A DNA stretch of 15,203 bases from Thermoanaerobaculales bacterium (GTDB lineage Bacteria; Acidobacteriota; Thermoanaerobaculia; Thermoanaerobaculales; Sulfomarinibacteraceae). This document shows positions 1 to 7,064 of the stretch, in pieces. Both the position numbers and the translations under genes were made by a program. The stretch spans positions 1-15,203 of the forward strand of contig JAOZPW010000065.1 in the NCBI GenBank assembly GCA_029932545.1, read 5' to 3'. Every line of letters begins with the position of its first letter. The first letter of the stretch is position 1. The notes under the pieces were generated by a model. That model was given only the letters and a program-made list of their open reading frames with translations. It was not told the origin of the DNA and made no database searches.

Positions 1-1151
1 TTGGCCTGGCCCTTGACCCAGCTCTTTGAACCTTCGATCCAGAAGTACAGCTGATTGATGTCTTCCGGCTGGGCCTGCTGGAAGATGTCCTTGAGGAAGG
101 GACGCTCGGGATCGATCGGGCAGGCGCGAATGCCGTGTCCGAAGGCGGCAATGAACGTCTTGTTTCGTTCTTTTTCAAGCGTATGGGTTGCCAGGCCGAT
201 ACAAAAGCCCTCCCGGGCCCGGATCATGCGCTCGAGGCCATCGATCTGGTTGAGCATCTCGGTCGCCAGCTGTCCGTAGGCCTTGATGATCTGCCCGAAG
301 AGGGAAACCCCGGGAATATCGCTTCGATAGGCGATGTCACCGACGGTTTCCAAAAGCTTGAAGAGACCGCCGATCTTGCCGCGGTGGTCTTCTGCCTCGA
401 AGGCGTCGTACATCACCTTGGCGGCCTTGAGGATCTCGTACTTGTTGTTGAAGACCCTGAATTTGTGTTCGCCGGCCTGGAATCGATCGAGGTAGGGGCC
501 GGAAACGCCGTACTTGGTCAAGATGTCCGTGTAGGGCGTATTGGGATTGGCGTCGATCTCCTGATAGGCCTTGGTGAGGTTTTCCAGCTTCTTGCGTGCC
601 TCCTGCCAGAGGGTCTGCAGGCCGCTGATGATCTCGCCCGAGTTGTCCTGCTGGCAGCGCCGGACCAGTTCATGAACCCTTGGCCATTGGTCCTGGAGGT
701 AGGCGTTGACGTAGAACTCGATCTCGCGATCGGGGTGGTCCATCCACTCGACGAAGTGCTTTTCGAACCGGGGATTGTTGGTCTTCATGCCGAGCTTCGC
801 GGCGACGATTTCTTTCATCCAATGTTGGAATCCGACGTAAAGCTCCTGGGCAGCCCCCTGGGCAGCTTTCTCGAATTCACCTTCGATCGCCTTCTTTTTG
901 CTTTCGACGGCAGAGGTGATCTGCTCCTTGAGGTAGTTGCAGGTGCCCATGAAGAGAGGCTCGAGGCTGACGGTGACGCCGGCAACCTTGACCGTCTCGT
1001 TGCGGCCCATCTCGGCAAATCGGGGACAGGGGTCCTCGTAGGTCAGAACGATCGTGCTTTCGGCCGCCGCCGATCCGGCACATAACAGTAAGGCGAGGCT
1101 CGCCCCGAGGGCTGCGACTGGTGAGAACCGACGATTCGGAACGGAGGTCAT
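1..1151 (-). CDS. Secreted protein of unknown family, 3' end outside window
   Basis: An uninterrupted minus-strand reading frame runs from ATG at 1151-1149 off the left edge, giving 383 codons with no stop. The N-terminus is a good Sec signal peptide: MTSVPNRR, then a hydrophobic stretch (VAALGASLALLLCAG), then small residues SAAAES, with cleavage likely near residue 30. The mature part starts TYEDPCPRF, has a few scattered Cys, and is mostly amphipathic and rich in Lys, Glu and Gln (for example around residues 78-120), which suggests a helical, partly coiled protein. I do not recognise the family and assign no function. The frame stays open upstream of this ATG, but the signal peptide fixes the start well. 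There is no clear Shine-Dalgarno sequence; a TACACT hexamer (1161-1166) lies 9 nt upstream. Divergent from the yhhQ-like gene. A 316-codon plus-strand frame at 135-1085 is its antisense shadow. Confidence 0.85.
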   Translation of the reverse strand, partial: MTSVPNRRFSPVAALGASLALLLCAGSAAAESTIVLTYEDPCPRFAEMGRNETVKVAGVTVSLEPLFMGTCNYLKEQITSAVESKKKAIEGEFEKAAQGAAQELYVGFQHWMKEIVAAKLGMKTNNPRFEKHFVEWMDHPDREIEFYVNAYLQDQWPRVHELVRRCQQDNSGEIISGLQTLWQEARKKLENLTKAYQEIDANPNTPYTDILTKYGVSGPYLDRFQAGEHKFRVFNNKYEILKAAKVMYDAFEAEDHRGKIGGLFKLLETVGDIAYRSDIPGVSLFGQIIKAYGQLATEMLNQIDGLERMIRAREGFCIGLATHTLEKERNKTFIAAFGHGIRACPIDPERPFLKDIFQQAQPEDINQLYFWIEGSKSWVKGQA

Positions 1152-1355
1152 CTTGAAACCAGTGTAGCTCAGAGACCCCGCCTGGCCTCCAAAGGTCGGG
1201 CTCGACTCCGGGTTTCGAGGATTTTCGTAGAGGTCGATTTGATCATCGACGTTTGCATCGCGACAATACGAAGTACAAGCGTCTTCCTTTCATTTCCAAT
1301 GATGACACTACCGATAACGGTAACGATAACGGGCTCGGGCTCGAAGGAACGCGCT

Positions 1356-2183
1356 ATGCTCTGGTGCATGACCACATCGGCGAACGTCCTTCATACGATT
1401 GAGGCGTCCGAGATCCACGCTCGCAGAGAAAGGGTTTTCCTGATCCTCTCGGGGTTCTTTCTCGGCACCCTGGCGATGCTCAATATTCTAGGCATCAGCC
1501 GGTTCATCAAGCTCGCCGAGGTGATGACCGGAGACGGCGGGAGCATGGTTTTCGCTGTGGCGGTCGGGGTGCTGCCCTATCCTCTGACCTTTTTGTGCAC
1601 CGACTTCATCAGCGAGCTCTACGGCCGAAAGAGAGCCAACTGGGTGGTCCTCGTCGGCTTGATGCTCAATATCTGGGTTGTATTTCTGCTCTGGGTGGGC
1701 GGCGTGCTTCCAGGCTTTGAGCTCCGAGATCCTGTGACCGCCGAACTGGTTCGAGATGCCGCGGGGCGGTTACCGGTGTTTTTTGAGATCCGAGCCCTGA
1801 CCTTTGGCGCAGTCGGGGCATCGATGATCGCCTACCTTGCCGCGCAGTTCTGTGACGTCTACCTCTTCCACTTCTGGAAAAAGCTGACCCACGGCCGGCA
1901 CCTGTGGCTTCGAAACAACGGTTCGACCCTGATCAGTCAACTGGTCGATACGACCGCGGTCATCTTGATAACGCACTACTACGCCAAGGCTCTGCCGATC
2001 CAAATCGATCAGCCGGTCGCCCGCCAGCTGATGCTGTTCATCTTCACCGGTTACGCGTTCAAATTTGTCATCGCCTTGGCAGACACTGTCCCATTCTATA
2101 TAGGAATTCACTGGCTCAAGAAGTATCTGCGGATAGAAGAAAGCTTGGAGCCTGTAGGGCATAGGCCGCCGAAGCGACTGTAG
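1356..2183 (+). CDS. yhhQ: YhhQ/VUT-family queuosine precursor transporter
   Basis: Integral inner-membrane protein of the YhhQ/QPTR (Vut_1, formerly DUF165) family, which imports queuosine precursors such as preQ0/preQ1 for tRNA modification. The 275-residue product has about six hydrophobic segments (roughly residues 27-50, 63-82, 95-117, 146-168, 195-213 and 225-250). It shows family motifs: CTDFISELYGRKRA at 81-94, LRNNGSTLISQLVDTT at 185-200, and GYAFKFVIALADTVPF at 232-247. The start at 1356 is chosen because GAAGGA (1343-1348) precedes it by 7 nt; an in-frame ATG at 1239 would add 39 residues with no membrane-protein character. ATG 1368 is an alternative. Residues from about 264 to the stop are encoded inside a palindromic repeat (2147-2220) and are not typical of the family. 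No queuosine synthesis genes are adjacent, as expected for a salvage transporter. Confidence 0.94.
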   Translation: MLWCMTTSANVLHTIEASEIHARRERVFLILSGFFLGTLAMLNILGISRFIKLAEVMTGDGGSMVFAVAVGVLPYPLTFLCTDFISELYGRKRANWVVLVGLMLNIWVVFLLWVGGVLPGFELRDPVTAELVRDAAGRLPVFFEIRALTFGAVGASMIAYLAAQFCDVYLFHFWKKLTHGRHLWLRNNGSTLISQLVDTTAVILITHYYAKALPIQIDQPVARQLMLFIFTGYAFKFVIALADTVPFYIGIHWLKKYLRIEESLEPVGHRPPKRL

Positions 2184-2220
2184 AGTTGAGTTGATCCTCG
2201 GCCTCTGCCCCACAGGCTCC
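2147..2220. repeat. Imperfect 22-bp inverted repeat spanning the yhhQ stop codon
   Basis: Arms at 2147-2168 and 2199-2220 are reverse complements at 20 of 22 positions, with a 30-nt loop (2169-2198) containing the TAG stop of yhhQ (2181-2183). The left arm begins GGAGCCTGT and the right arm ends ACAGGCTCC. A TATAAT (2221-2226) follows directly, then a perfect 7-bp palindrome AATGCGC-TGC-GCGCATT at 2224-2240. The structure fits a small dispersed palindromic element (REP- or MITE-like) that landed at the 3' end of the gene; it could also act as a transcription stop, although no U-run follows. It has no T-loop or D-loop features, so it is not a tRNA. Mobility is inference from symmetry; I see no second copy of the arms in this window. 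Confidence 0.7.
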
Positions 2221-2311
2221 TATAATGCGCTGCGCGCATTGTTGGGGCGAGAAACTGCTGGAAACCGTTGTGTTCTGGTAGTTTATAGTGATTTCCTTTT
2301 GGGGTCTCGGC

Positions 2312-2317
2312 TATAAT
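2312..2317 (+). promoter_or_regulatory. Candidate -10 box (TATAAT) for the kinase/TPR gene
   Basis: A perfect TATAAT lies 83 nt before the GTG start at 2401. The matching -35 position (2289-2294, TGATTT at a 17-nt spacing) is poor, so the call rests on the -10 alone. Transcription would begin near 2324 and give a leader of about 77 nt that includes the hairpin at 2370-2387. A second TATAAT at 2221-2226 abuts the inverted repeat and has no -35 candidate. Confidence 0.35.
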
Positions 2318-2369
2318 GACGCATGTCCAAGAGATTGGCGTGCCGGTCTTTTTGATCTCGAGCATGTTT

Positions 2370-2387
2370 CTTTGGATGGTTCCAAGG
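2370..2387 (+). promoter_or_regulatory. Leader hairpin overlapping the only RBS-like sequence
   Basis: CTTTGGA (2370-2376), loop TGGT (2377-2380) and TCCAAGG (2381-2387) form a 7-bp stem with one G-U pair. Its 3' arm contains AAGG, the only Shine-Dalgarno-like stretch ahead of the GTG at 2401, at a rather long 13-nt spacing. If the stem forms, it would mask that site. A small CCAA-GAGA-TTGG stem (2327-2338) lies upstream. Regulatory use is inference. Confidence 0.3.
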
Positions 2388-2400
2388 TAGTCTCTCTCGG

Positions 2401-5400
2401 GTGAACGATCAGGACCCTACCATCGTCGATCGGCCCAGTAGAAAGTCTGGAGAAATTATACGCGGTGATCTGGAGACTTTGCCACGTATTCCCGGGTTCG
2501 TCTTTGACCGTCTGATCGGTTCTGGGGGCATGGGCCGTGTCTTCAAAGCACGTGACAAGACTCTTGACCGGTGGGTGGCCATCAAACTGTTGCGGTCGGA
2601 CGACCCTGAAACTCTGGCCAGATTTGCCCGAGAGGCCAGGGCACAAGCGGGGATTCAGCACGATCATGTCTGTCCGGTGTACGAGGTGGGGGAGGTAGAC
2701 GGGCGGCCCTACATCGTCATGGCCTTTGTCGATGGGGTCACTCTGCTGGATGCTGTCGAGGAAGTCGGATTGGAGGCGACGGTCTCGGTGGTAGCCGATG
2801 CCGCCGATGCACTCCATGCCGCCCACCGAACGGGACTGGTCCATCGCGATATCAAACCGTCGAACATCATGGTTGAGTACTTTGAAGATCAGGGATGGCA
2901 TGGCTGGGTGATGGATTTCGGTATTGCTCAGGAAACCACAGGCGATGATTTGACAGTTACAGGTGCAACCCTCGGTACGCCGGCCTTCATGTCGCCCGAA
3001 CAGGTCCAGGGAGGGCGCGGAGGATGTGATCGGAGAACCGACGTCTACGGCCTCGGCGCCACGCTCTACCGGGCTCTGGTCGGAAGGGCGCCATACGAAG
3101 GCTCAGGTGCGGTCGATATTCTGCTTCAGGTGGTCTCTTCTGAACCGCCGGCCCCCAGAACGATCAAACCCGGTATCCCCAGGGACCTGGAAACCATCAT
3201 CCTCAAGTGTCTCGATAAGGATCCAAGCCGAAGGTATGACAGTGCTGCCGCCTTGGCCGCAGACCTCAGGTTGTTCCTCGGCGGGGAGCCCATCCAGGCC
3301 AGGCGGGCCGAATGGACCTATCGAGCGGTCAAGGTCGTCAGAAAGCACCGTCTTTCGGCAGCCGTCATCGCCGGCTCCATCCTGATGGTCGGTATCATTG
3401 GAGGGCTGGCGCTCCACTCAGTATGGCAGGCTCGTCAGGAGACGGTTCTGTCACAGGTTTTCGCGCAAGAGGTCAAGCAGATGGAAACGACGATGCAGAA
3501 GGCCCATCTGTTGCCCCTGCACGACATTAGACCTGCAATCGGCGAGGTTCGGGATCGAATGAAACGTCTCGAGAGCCGAATGAAAGAAGAGGGTTCTCCG
3601 GCGAAAGGCCCGGGACACTACGCTCTGGGGCGAGGTCACCTGGTTCTGGAACAGTGGCCCGAGGCACTCCGGCACCTCAGATTGACGTGGGATGGGGGTT
3701 ATCGGAATCCAGATGTTGCCTATGCTCTCGGACTGACGTTGGGAGAACTCTATCAACGAGAGCGAAGCCGGGCCCAGCGGATGACGAGCGAGGTTGCAAG
3801 GGATGAACGTCTCCGAAAAATCAGGAGCGAATACCGGGATCCGTCGCTGGATTTCCTACAGCAAGCGTCCGACCTGGACCCGGCTGGAAGGGCCTTTGCC
3901 GAAGGGTTGATTGCGCTCAACGAAGAGAGATACGACGAGGGCCTCGACCTGGCTGCGGAGGCCTTGGGCTTCGATCCGACGCTTTTTCAGGCACGTCTGC
4001 TCGAAGCCGATATCGAGATCGCCCGGGGAACGGAGTTTTTCCGCAATGGTGAGATCGAAGAAGGTGAGTCCTGTTACTCCCGGGCGGGTAATGCTCTGGC
4101 CGAAGCCGTCGAGAGTGGGCGAAGCGATCCGGCAGTGCATCGGAGCCGGTGTCGCTTGCTGACAATGACGCTCGAGAATTCAATCCAGCGGGGAACCGCT
4201 GACGAGGAGGATTTTCAGGCCGCCACTGATGTCTGCCGGGACGGCTTGTTGATCAATCCGGATGATGTCGGGGCGTTGGCGGCGGTCAGTCAACTCTGCT
4301 GGAGGTGGGGTACCCAGTTGATGAAAATCGGCGCCGACCCGGTGCCTGTGTTGCAACGGTCGCTGGAGATGGCGGAGAAAGCGGTCACACTCAATCCTGA
4401 CGACGGAGCCGGTCTCAATGCCCTCGGGGTCGCTTTCAGCAAGTTGGGGCTCAATGACCTCAAGACCGGAGACGACCCAACCGGCAATCTCCAAGGTGCT
4501 ATTGACGCCTTCAATCGGGCTATCAAGGTTCAATCCTTCGATCATCAGGCATACAACAATCGGGGCTTGGCAAAGTGGCGCATGGGGCAGTGGGCGATGG
4601 CCGGAGGTCAGGATCCACTGACCTTCCTTGACCGTGCGGCCGAGGACTTCAGGTCGGCGCTCCAGATCTTCGGCGAGGATCCGATCGCTCTGGTCAACCT
4701 TGGTGCGGTGCTCCTCACGGCGGGGATGTACCAGGTGAACGAGGGACTCGATCCTACGAAGTCTATTGGTGAATCGGTGGAGGCCTTCGAACAGACCCTG
4801 GAACTCAATCCTCGGTTGGCCATCGCCATGAATAGCCTTGGGGCCGCCTATTGTACCCGTGCGGAATGGGAGCAGGGGCATGGCGTGGACCCGCGGGGAT
4901 CGCTTGATCGGGCGATCGAAGCCTTCGAGCGAAGCGCCGTCGAAAATCCGAGCAATACGCTGGTTTACAGCAATCTTGGCAGTGCGGCGGCGACCCGGGG
5001 CCGTTACGAATCTGACATTGGCGAGGATCCTACCCTGTCGTTGAACGAAGCATTGGAATGGCTCGAGAAGGCCATCGAAATCAATCCACGAAACGCTACC
5101 GCCCTGTTCAATCGGGCTGGAATTCATCGATTGTCAGCCCTGTATTTGATCGAGAACGGGCAAGATCCTGCCGCTGAGACGAAGATCGCCATGGTGGATC
5201 TCGATCAGGTGGCAAGGATCAACCCTGCATACATAGGCTTGGGAATCGAAAGGACACGGGTTCAAAATCTTGATGCTCGCCGGCTGGTGGCTCTTGGTCG
5301 CAACCCTTCCAAGGCACTCAGCCGATCCCAAAAGACAATTGAGCAGGTTTTGACGGACTACCCACGCGATGGAGAAGCTCTCGTCGAAAAGGCACGAATT

Positions 5401-5703
5401 CACCTATTCAGAGTGGAGTGGTCCCTCGTTGGGCCGAAGAGCAAAGAGGAGGAAATTGATGCCGGATTGGGGGCGATTGAAAGGTCCCTGGAGGCCAACC
5501 CGCAGTCGCCTGACGCATTCAAGATTCGTGGATTCCTCTTCCTCCAACGGGCGAGGGACTTGGGGCCGGGGCCTGAGCGAATGCAAGTTGCTGCGGCCGC
5601 TGTCGAGGCGTTCGAACAGGCCCTCATACTCAATCCGGTGCTTCGGAGAACGATTGCCGAAGGCATGGAGGAGGCGAAGGGAATGATGAAGGATGAAGGA
5701 TGA
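2401..5703 (+). CDS. Transmembrane Ser/Thr protein kinase with C-terminal TPR-like array
   Basis: An 1100-residue PknB-type (Hanks-type) kinase. Kinase domain about 34-295: glycine loop GSGGMG 40-45, VAIK lysine K62, HRDIKPSN catalytic loop 148-155, DFG 172-174, Thr-rich activation loop 180-194, SPE 198-200, D214 of DVYGLG and R277/R278 near the end. All key residues are present, so it should be active. One membrane span at about 318-338 predicts a cytoplasmic kinase and a periplasmic C-terminal part of ~760 residues. That part is TPR-like: loosely organised from about 400, then ten repeats of exactly 46 residues from 598 to 1057. The GTG at 2401 is the only usual start codon after the in-frame stop TGA at 2353-2355; the RBS is weak (AAGG, 13 nt away). 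The end is convergent with the next gene, 60 bp apart. The array probably binds a protein or peptide; the ligand is unknown. Confidence 0.96.
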   Translation: MNDQDPTIVDRPSRKSGEIIRGDLETLPRIPGFVFDRLIGSGGMGRVFKARDKTLDRWVAIKLLRSDDPETLARFAREARAQAGIQHDHVCPVYEVGEVDGRPYIVMAFVDGVTLLDAVEEVGLEATVSVVADAADALHAAHRTGLVHRDIKPSNIMVEYFEDQGWHGWVMDFGIAQETTGDDLTVTGATLGTPAFMSPEQVQGGRGGCDRRTDVYGLGATLYRALVGRAPYEGSGAVDILLQVVSSEPPAPRTIKPGIPRDLETIILKCLDKDPSRRYDSAAALAADLRLFLGGEPIQARRAEWTYRAVKVVRKHRLSAAVIAGSILMVGIIGGLALHSVWQARQETVLSQVFAQEVKQMETTMQKAHLLPLHDIRPAIGEVRDRMKRLESRMKEEGSPAKGPGHYALGRGHLVLEQWPEALRHLRLTWDGGYRNPDVAYALGLTLGELYQRERSRAQRMTSEVARDERLRKIRSEYRDPSLDFLQQASDLDPAGRAFAEGLIALNEERYDEGLDLAAEALGFDPTLFQARLLEADIEIARGTEFFRNGEIEEGESCYSRAGNALAEAVESGRSDPAVHRSRCRLLTMTLENSIQRGTADEEDFQAATDVCRDGLLINPDDVGALAAVSQLCWRWGTQLMKIGADPVPVLQRSLEMAEKAVTLNPDDGAGLNALGVAFSKLGLNDLKTGDDPTGNLQGAIDAFNRAIKVQSFDHQAYNNRGLAKWRMGQWAMAGGQDPLTFLDRAAEDFRSALQIFGEDPIALVNLGAVLLTAGMYQVNEGLDPTKSIGESVEAFEQTLELNPRLAIAMNSLGAAYCTRAEWEQGHGVDPRGSLDRAIEAFERSAVENPSNTLVYSNLGSAAATRGRYESDIGEDPTLSLNEALEWLEKAIEINPRNATALFNRAGIHRLSALYLIENGQDPAAETKIAMVDLDQVARINPAYIGLGIERTRVQNLDARRLVALGRNPSKALSRSQKTIEQVLTDYPRDGEALVEKARIHLFRVEWSLVGPKSKEEEIDAGLGAIERSLEANPQSPDAFKIRGFLFLQRARDLGPGPERMQVAAAAVEAFEQALILNPVLRRTIAEGMEEAKGMMKDEG
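4192..5571 (+). repeat. Ten tandem 46-codon TPR-like repeats within the kinase gene
   Basis: Residues 598-1057 divide into ten units of exactly 46 residues without an indel, followed by a partial unit from 1058. Most units begin G-x-[DN]-P (GADP, GDDP, GQDP, GLDP, GVDP, GEDP, GQDP, GRNP). They then have a TPR helix A (A-x-E-x-F-E-x-A-L-E-x-N-P) and a helix B with N-x-L-G-x-A; a 12-residue extension over the canonical 34-residue TPR supplies the GxDP hook. The first unit (GTADEED) and the last (PKSKEEE) are degenerate, and a 48-residue relative precedes the array. The DNA has diverged between units, so this is an old protein-level repeat, not a recent duplication. Confidence 0.85.
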
Positions 5704-5737
5704 AAATCCCAATTTCAAATATCCGAGTTGGGGTAGG

Positions 5738-5753
5738 GTGGGCCTTGGCCTAC
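5738..5753. terminator. Possible shared hairpin between convergent genes
   Basis: GTGGGCC (5738-5744), TT, GGCCTAC (5747-5753) form a 7-bp stem with one G-U pair in the 60-bp gap between the convergent kinase and TPR-protein genes. No T-run follows on either strand, so an intrinsic terminator is only weakly supported. Confidence 0.25.
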
Positions 5754-5763
5754 TACAGAATAA

Positions 5764-6954
5764 CTACGACGGATTCTCCACAGGCCGGGAAGGGTTCTTT
5801 GGCCGGACCTCGTTGAATAAATTGACAACCGCCGGTGGGAAGAAGGTGGGATCTGGTCGGATCTCGGGGTTGAATTTCCTCGAAGCGAGGAGATCTTCCC
5901 GGGCCGTTGCGCTGTGGGTTTGAGCGACGGTCCTATCCACCTCGGTGGTCGCCAACGATAGGTGAGCTGCGCCCCTGATCAACAACGCGGCCGCCTGAGC
6001 CTTGGAGTCGTCCAGGCTGATCTGGTGGAGGATTGTCGTCACCGAGTCATAGTTGCCTTTGAGATAGGCGGCCGCTGCTGTCCTGAGGTTTGTTGAAATC
6101 GCCTGAGTGTCGTCGGATGTTGGAGGAATGACGGGTTGATCCTCGGTGCGATCGGGTGGCATTGCGGTCTGCCTGGACTCGACAACGGCGATGGGAGGCA
6201 TCGTCGGTGCCAAAGCCCCGGCGGCCCTTCGGTTTTCGACGGAGCGGTTGATCTGGATTGTCAGTGCGTCGAGGCTTCTTGTGACTTCGGTGGCCGAATG
6301 GGCGGTATCGGCCAGTGCCAGGAGGTCTCCTGCCTCGTGGTATCGGTTCATTGCCTCAGCGAGGATATCGATGCGTCTTGCGGTGTCGTTTCGCTGGGTT
6401 GCCCAGTGGGGATTCTCGGTCCCCAGGTCGGCGGCTTCGGTCAGAGAATAATCGGTCGAACTCAGCGCGCCGCGGGCCCCTTCGAGGTTCTGCTGCGCCG
6501 TCAGAAGCCGGTTGTCGAGGGCCTCTTTATCAACGGGGGGAACGGTCGGTTGTACATTCTTGGTAATCAAGAGCGCATTGAGTCTCTGCTCGACGGGCCC
6601 CAATTCCTCCTCCGAAGTGATGTTAAAGGTCCGCGACCGCTCGAGGTACTGCTGGGCGAGATCAGCATTGCCGCACAATAGATGGGCCCTGGCCAACTGG
6701 AGGTAGGGGAGGTAGTCGATCCGGCGCTGGGCGTAGGTTCTGACGCCCCGTTTAGGCTTGGGTTTGTCGACGACGGCGGCACCCAAGGCCTCGATCGCCT
6801 CGGTGGAGCATTGGCCGGCCTCGATGTGCTCCATGGCCAGATCGTAGTCTTCGTACCACCGGGCTGCCTCGGCACGGTCCTGGATTACAATCACAAGGGC
6901 GAAGAAGCACATTGCGATGACCCCGGGAACGCGGCATAACGATTCTCGATGCAT
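5764..6954 (-). CDS. Exported helical/TPR protein
   Basis: A 396-residue protein with a signal peptide (MHRESLCR, hydrophobic 11-24, then QDRAEA, cleavage near 30). Residues 31-105 form a helical module starting ARWYEDYDLA, with RTYAQRRIDYLPYLQLARAH at 72-91 and GNADLAQQYLE at 96-105, as in secreted TPR proteins that accompany bacterial Ser/Thr kinases. Residues 145-245 look like coiled helices, 250-285 is a Pro-rich linker, and 286-384 is a second TPR-like part ending PEIRPDPTFFPPAVVNLFNEVR. The reading frame is open to 7107, but that would overlap the divergent barrel gene and precede the signal peptide, so ATG 6954 is chosen. There is no Shine-Dalgarno sequence; a TATAAT 7 nt upstream suggests a leaderless message. 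The role is probably periplasmic scaffolding or sensing, by inference only. Confidence 0.82.
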   Translation of the reverse strand: MHRESLCRVPGVIAMCFFALVIVIQDRAEAARWYEDYDLAMEHIEAGQCSTEAIEALGAAVVDKPKPKRGVRTYAQRRIDYLPYLQLARAHLLCGNADLAQQYLERSRTFNITSEEELGPVEQRLNALLITKNVQPTVPPVDKEALDNRLLTAQQNLEGARGALSSTDYSLTEAADLGTENPHWATQRNDTARRIDILAEAMNRYHEAGDLLALADTAHSATEVTRSLDALTIQINRSVENRRAAGALAPTMPPIAVVESRQTAMPPDRTEDQPVIPPTSDDTQAISTNLRTAAAAYLKGNYDSVTTILHQISLDDSKAQAAALLIRGAAHLSLATTEVDRTVAQTHSATAREDLLASRKFNPEIRPDPTFFPPAVVNLFNEVRPKNPSRPVENPS

Positions 6955-6961
6955 TAATTGG

Positions 6962-6967
6962 ATTATA
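6962..6967 (-). promoter_or_regulatory. TATAAT immediately upstream of the minus-strand start at 6954
   Basis: Read on the minus strand this is a perfect TATAAT, separated from the ATG (6954-6952) by 7 nt, so transcription would start at or next to the AUG. No purine-rich RBS lies between. The -35 position (AACCGC at 17 nt) is poor. The 110-bp divergent gap (6955-7064) must also hold the promoter of the plus-strand barrel gene, where TTGACC (7001-7006) is the only -35-like hexamer I see. Confidence 0.35.
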
Positions 6968-7064
6968 AGCCCTTCAGAGATTCTGCGGTTGAGATTGAAT
7001 TTGACCGGAGGCGGGGAGGCGGTTAGCCTGGAAGAAGGCAAATAATCGAGGTTAGGGAGGGACG

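Noticed and set aside
135..1085. Long plus-strand open frame (316 codons)
   Set aside because: Leu/Val/Asp-rich antisense shadow of the minus-strand secreted protein, which has a signal peptide, natural composition and a longer frame running off the edge.
2147..2220. Possible tRNA (74 nt with a paired 7-bp end)
   Set aside because: It is one continuous 22-bp hairpin with a 30-nt loop; no T-arm GTTC, D-arm or anticodon arm.
2108..2365. Small minus-strand ORF in the yhhQ to kinase gap
   Set aside because: Crosses the inverted repeat, has no RBS or recognisable domain, and overlaps the end of yhhQ antisense.
4180..5127. Long minus-strand open frame (315 codons)
   Set aside because: Antisense to the TPR-like repeats of the kinase; the plus frame holds an unbroken 46-residue periodicity.
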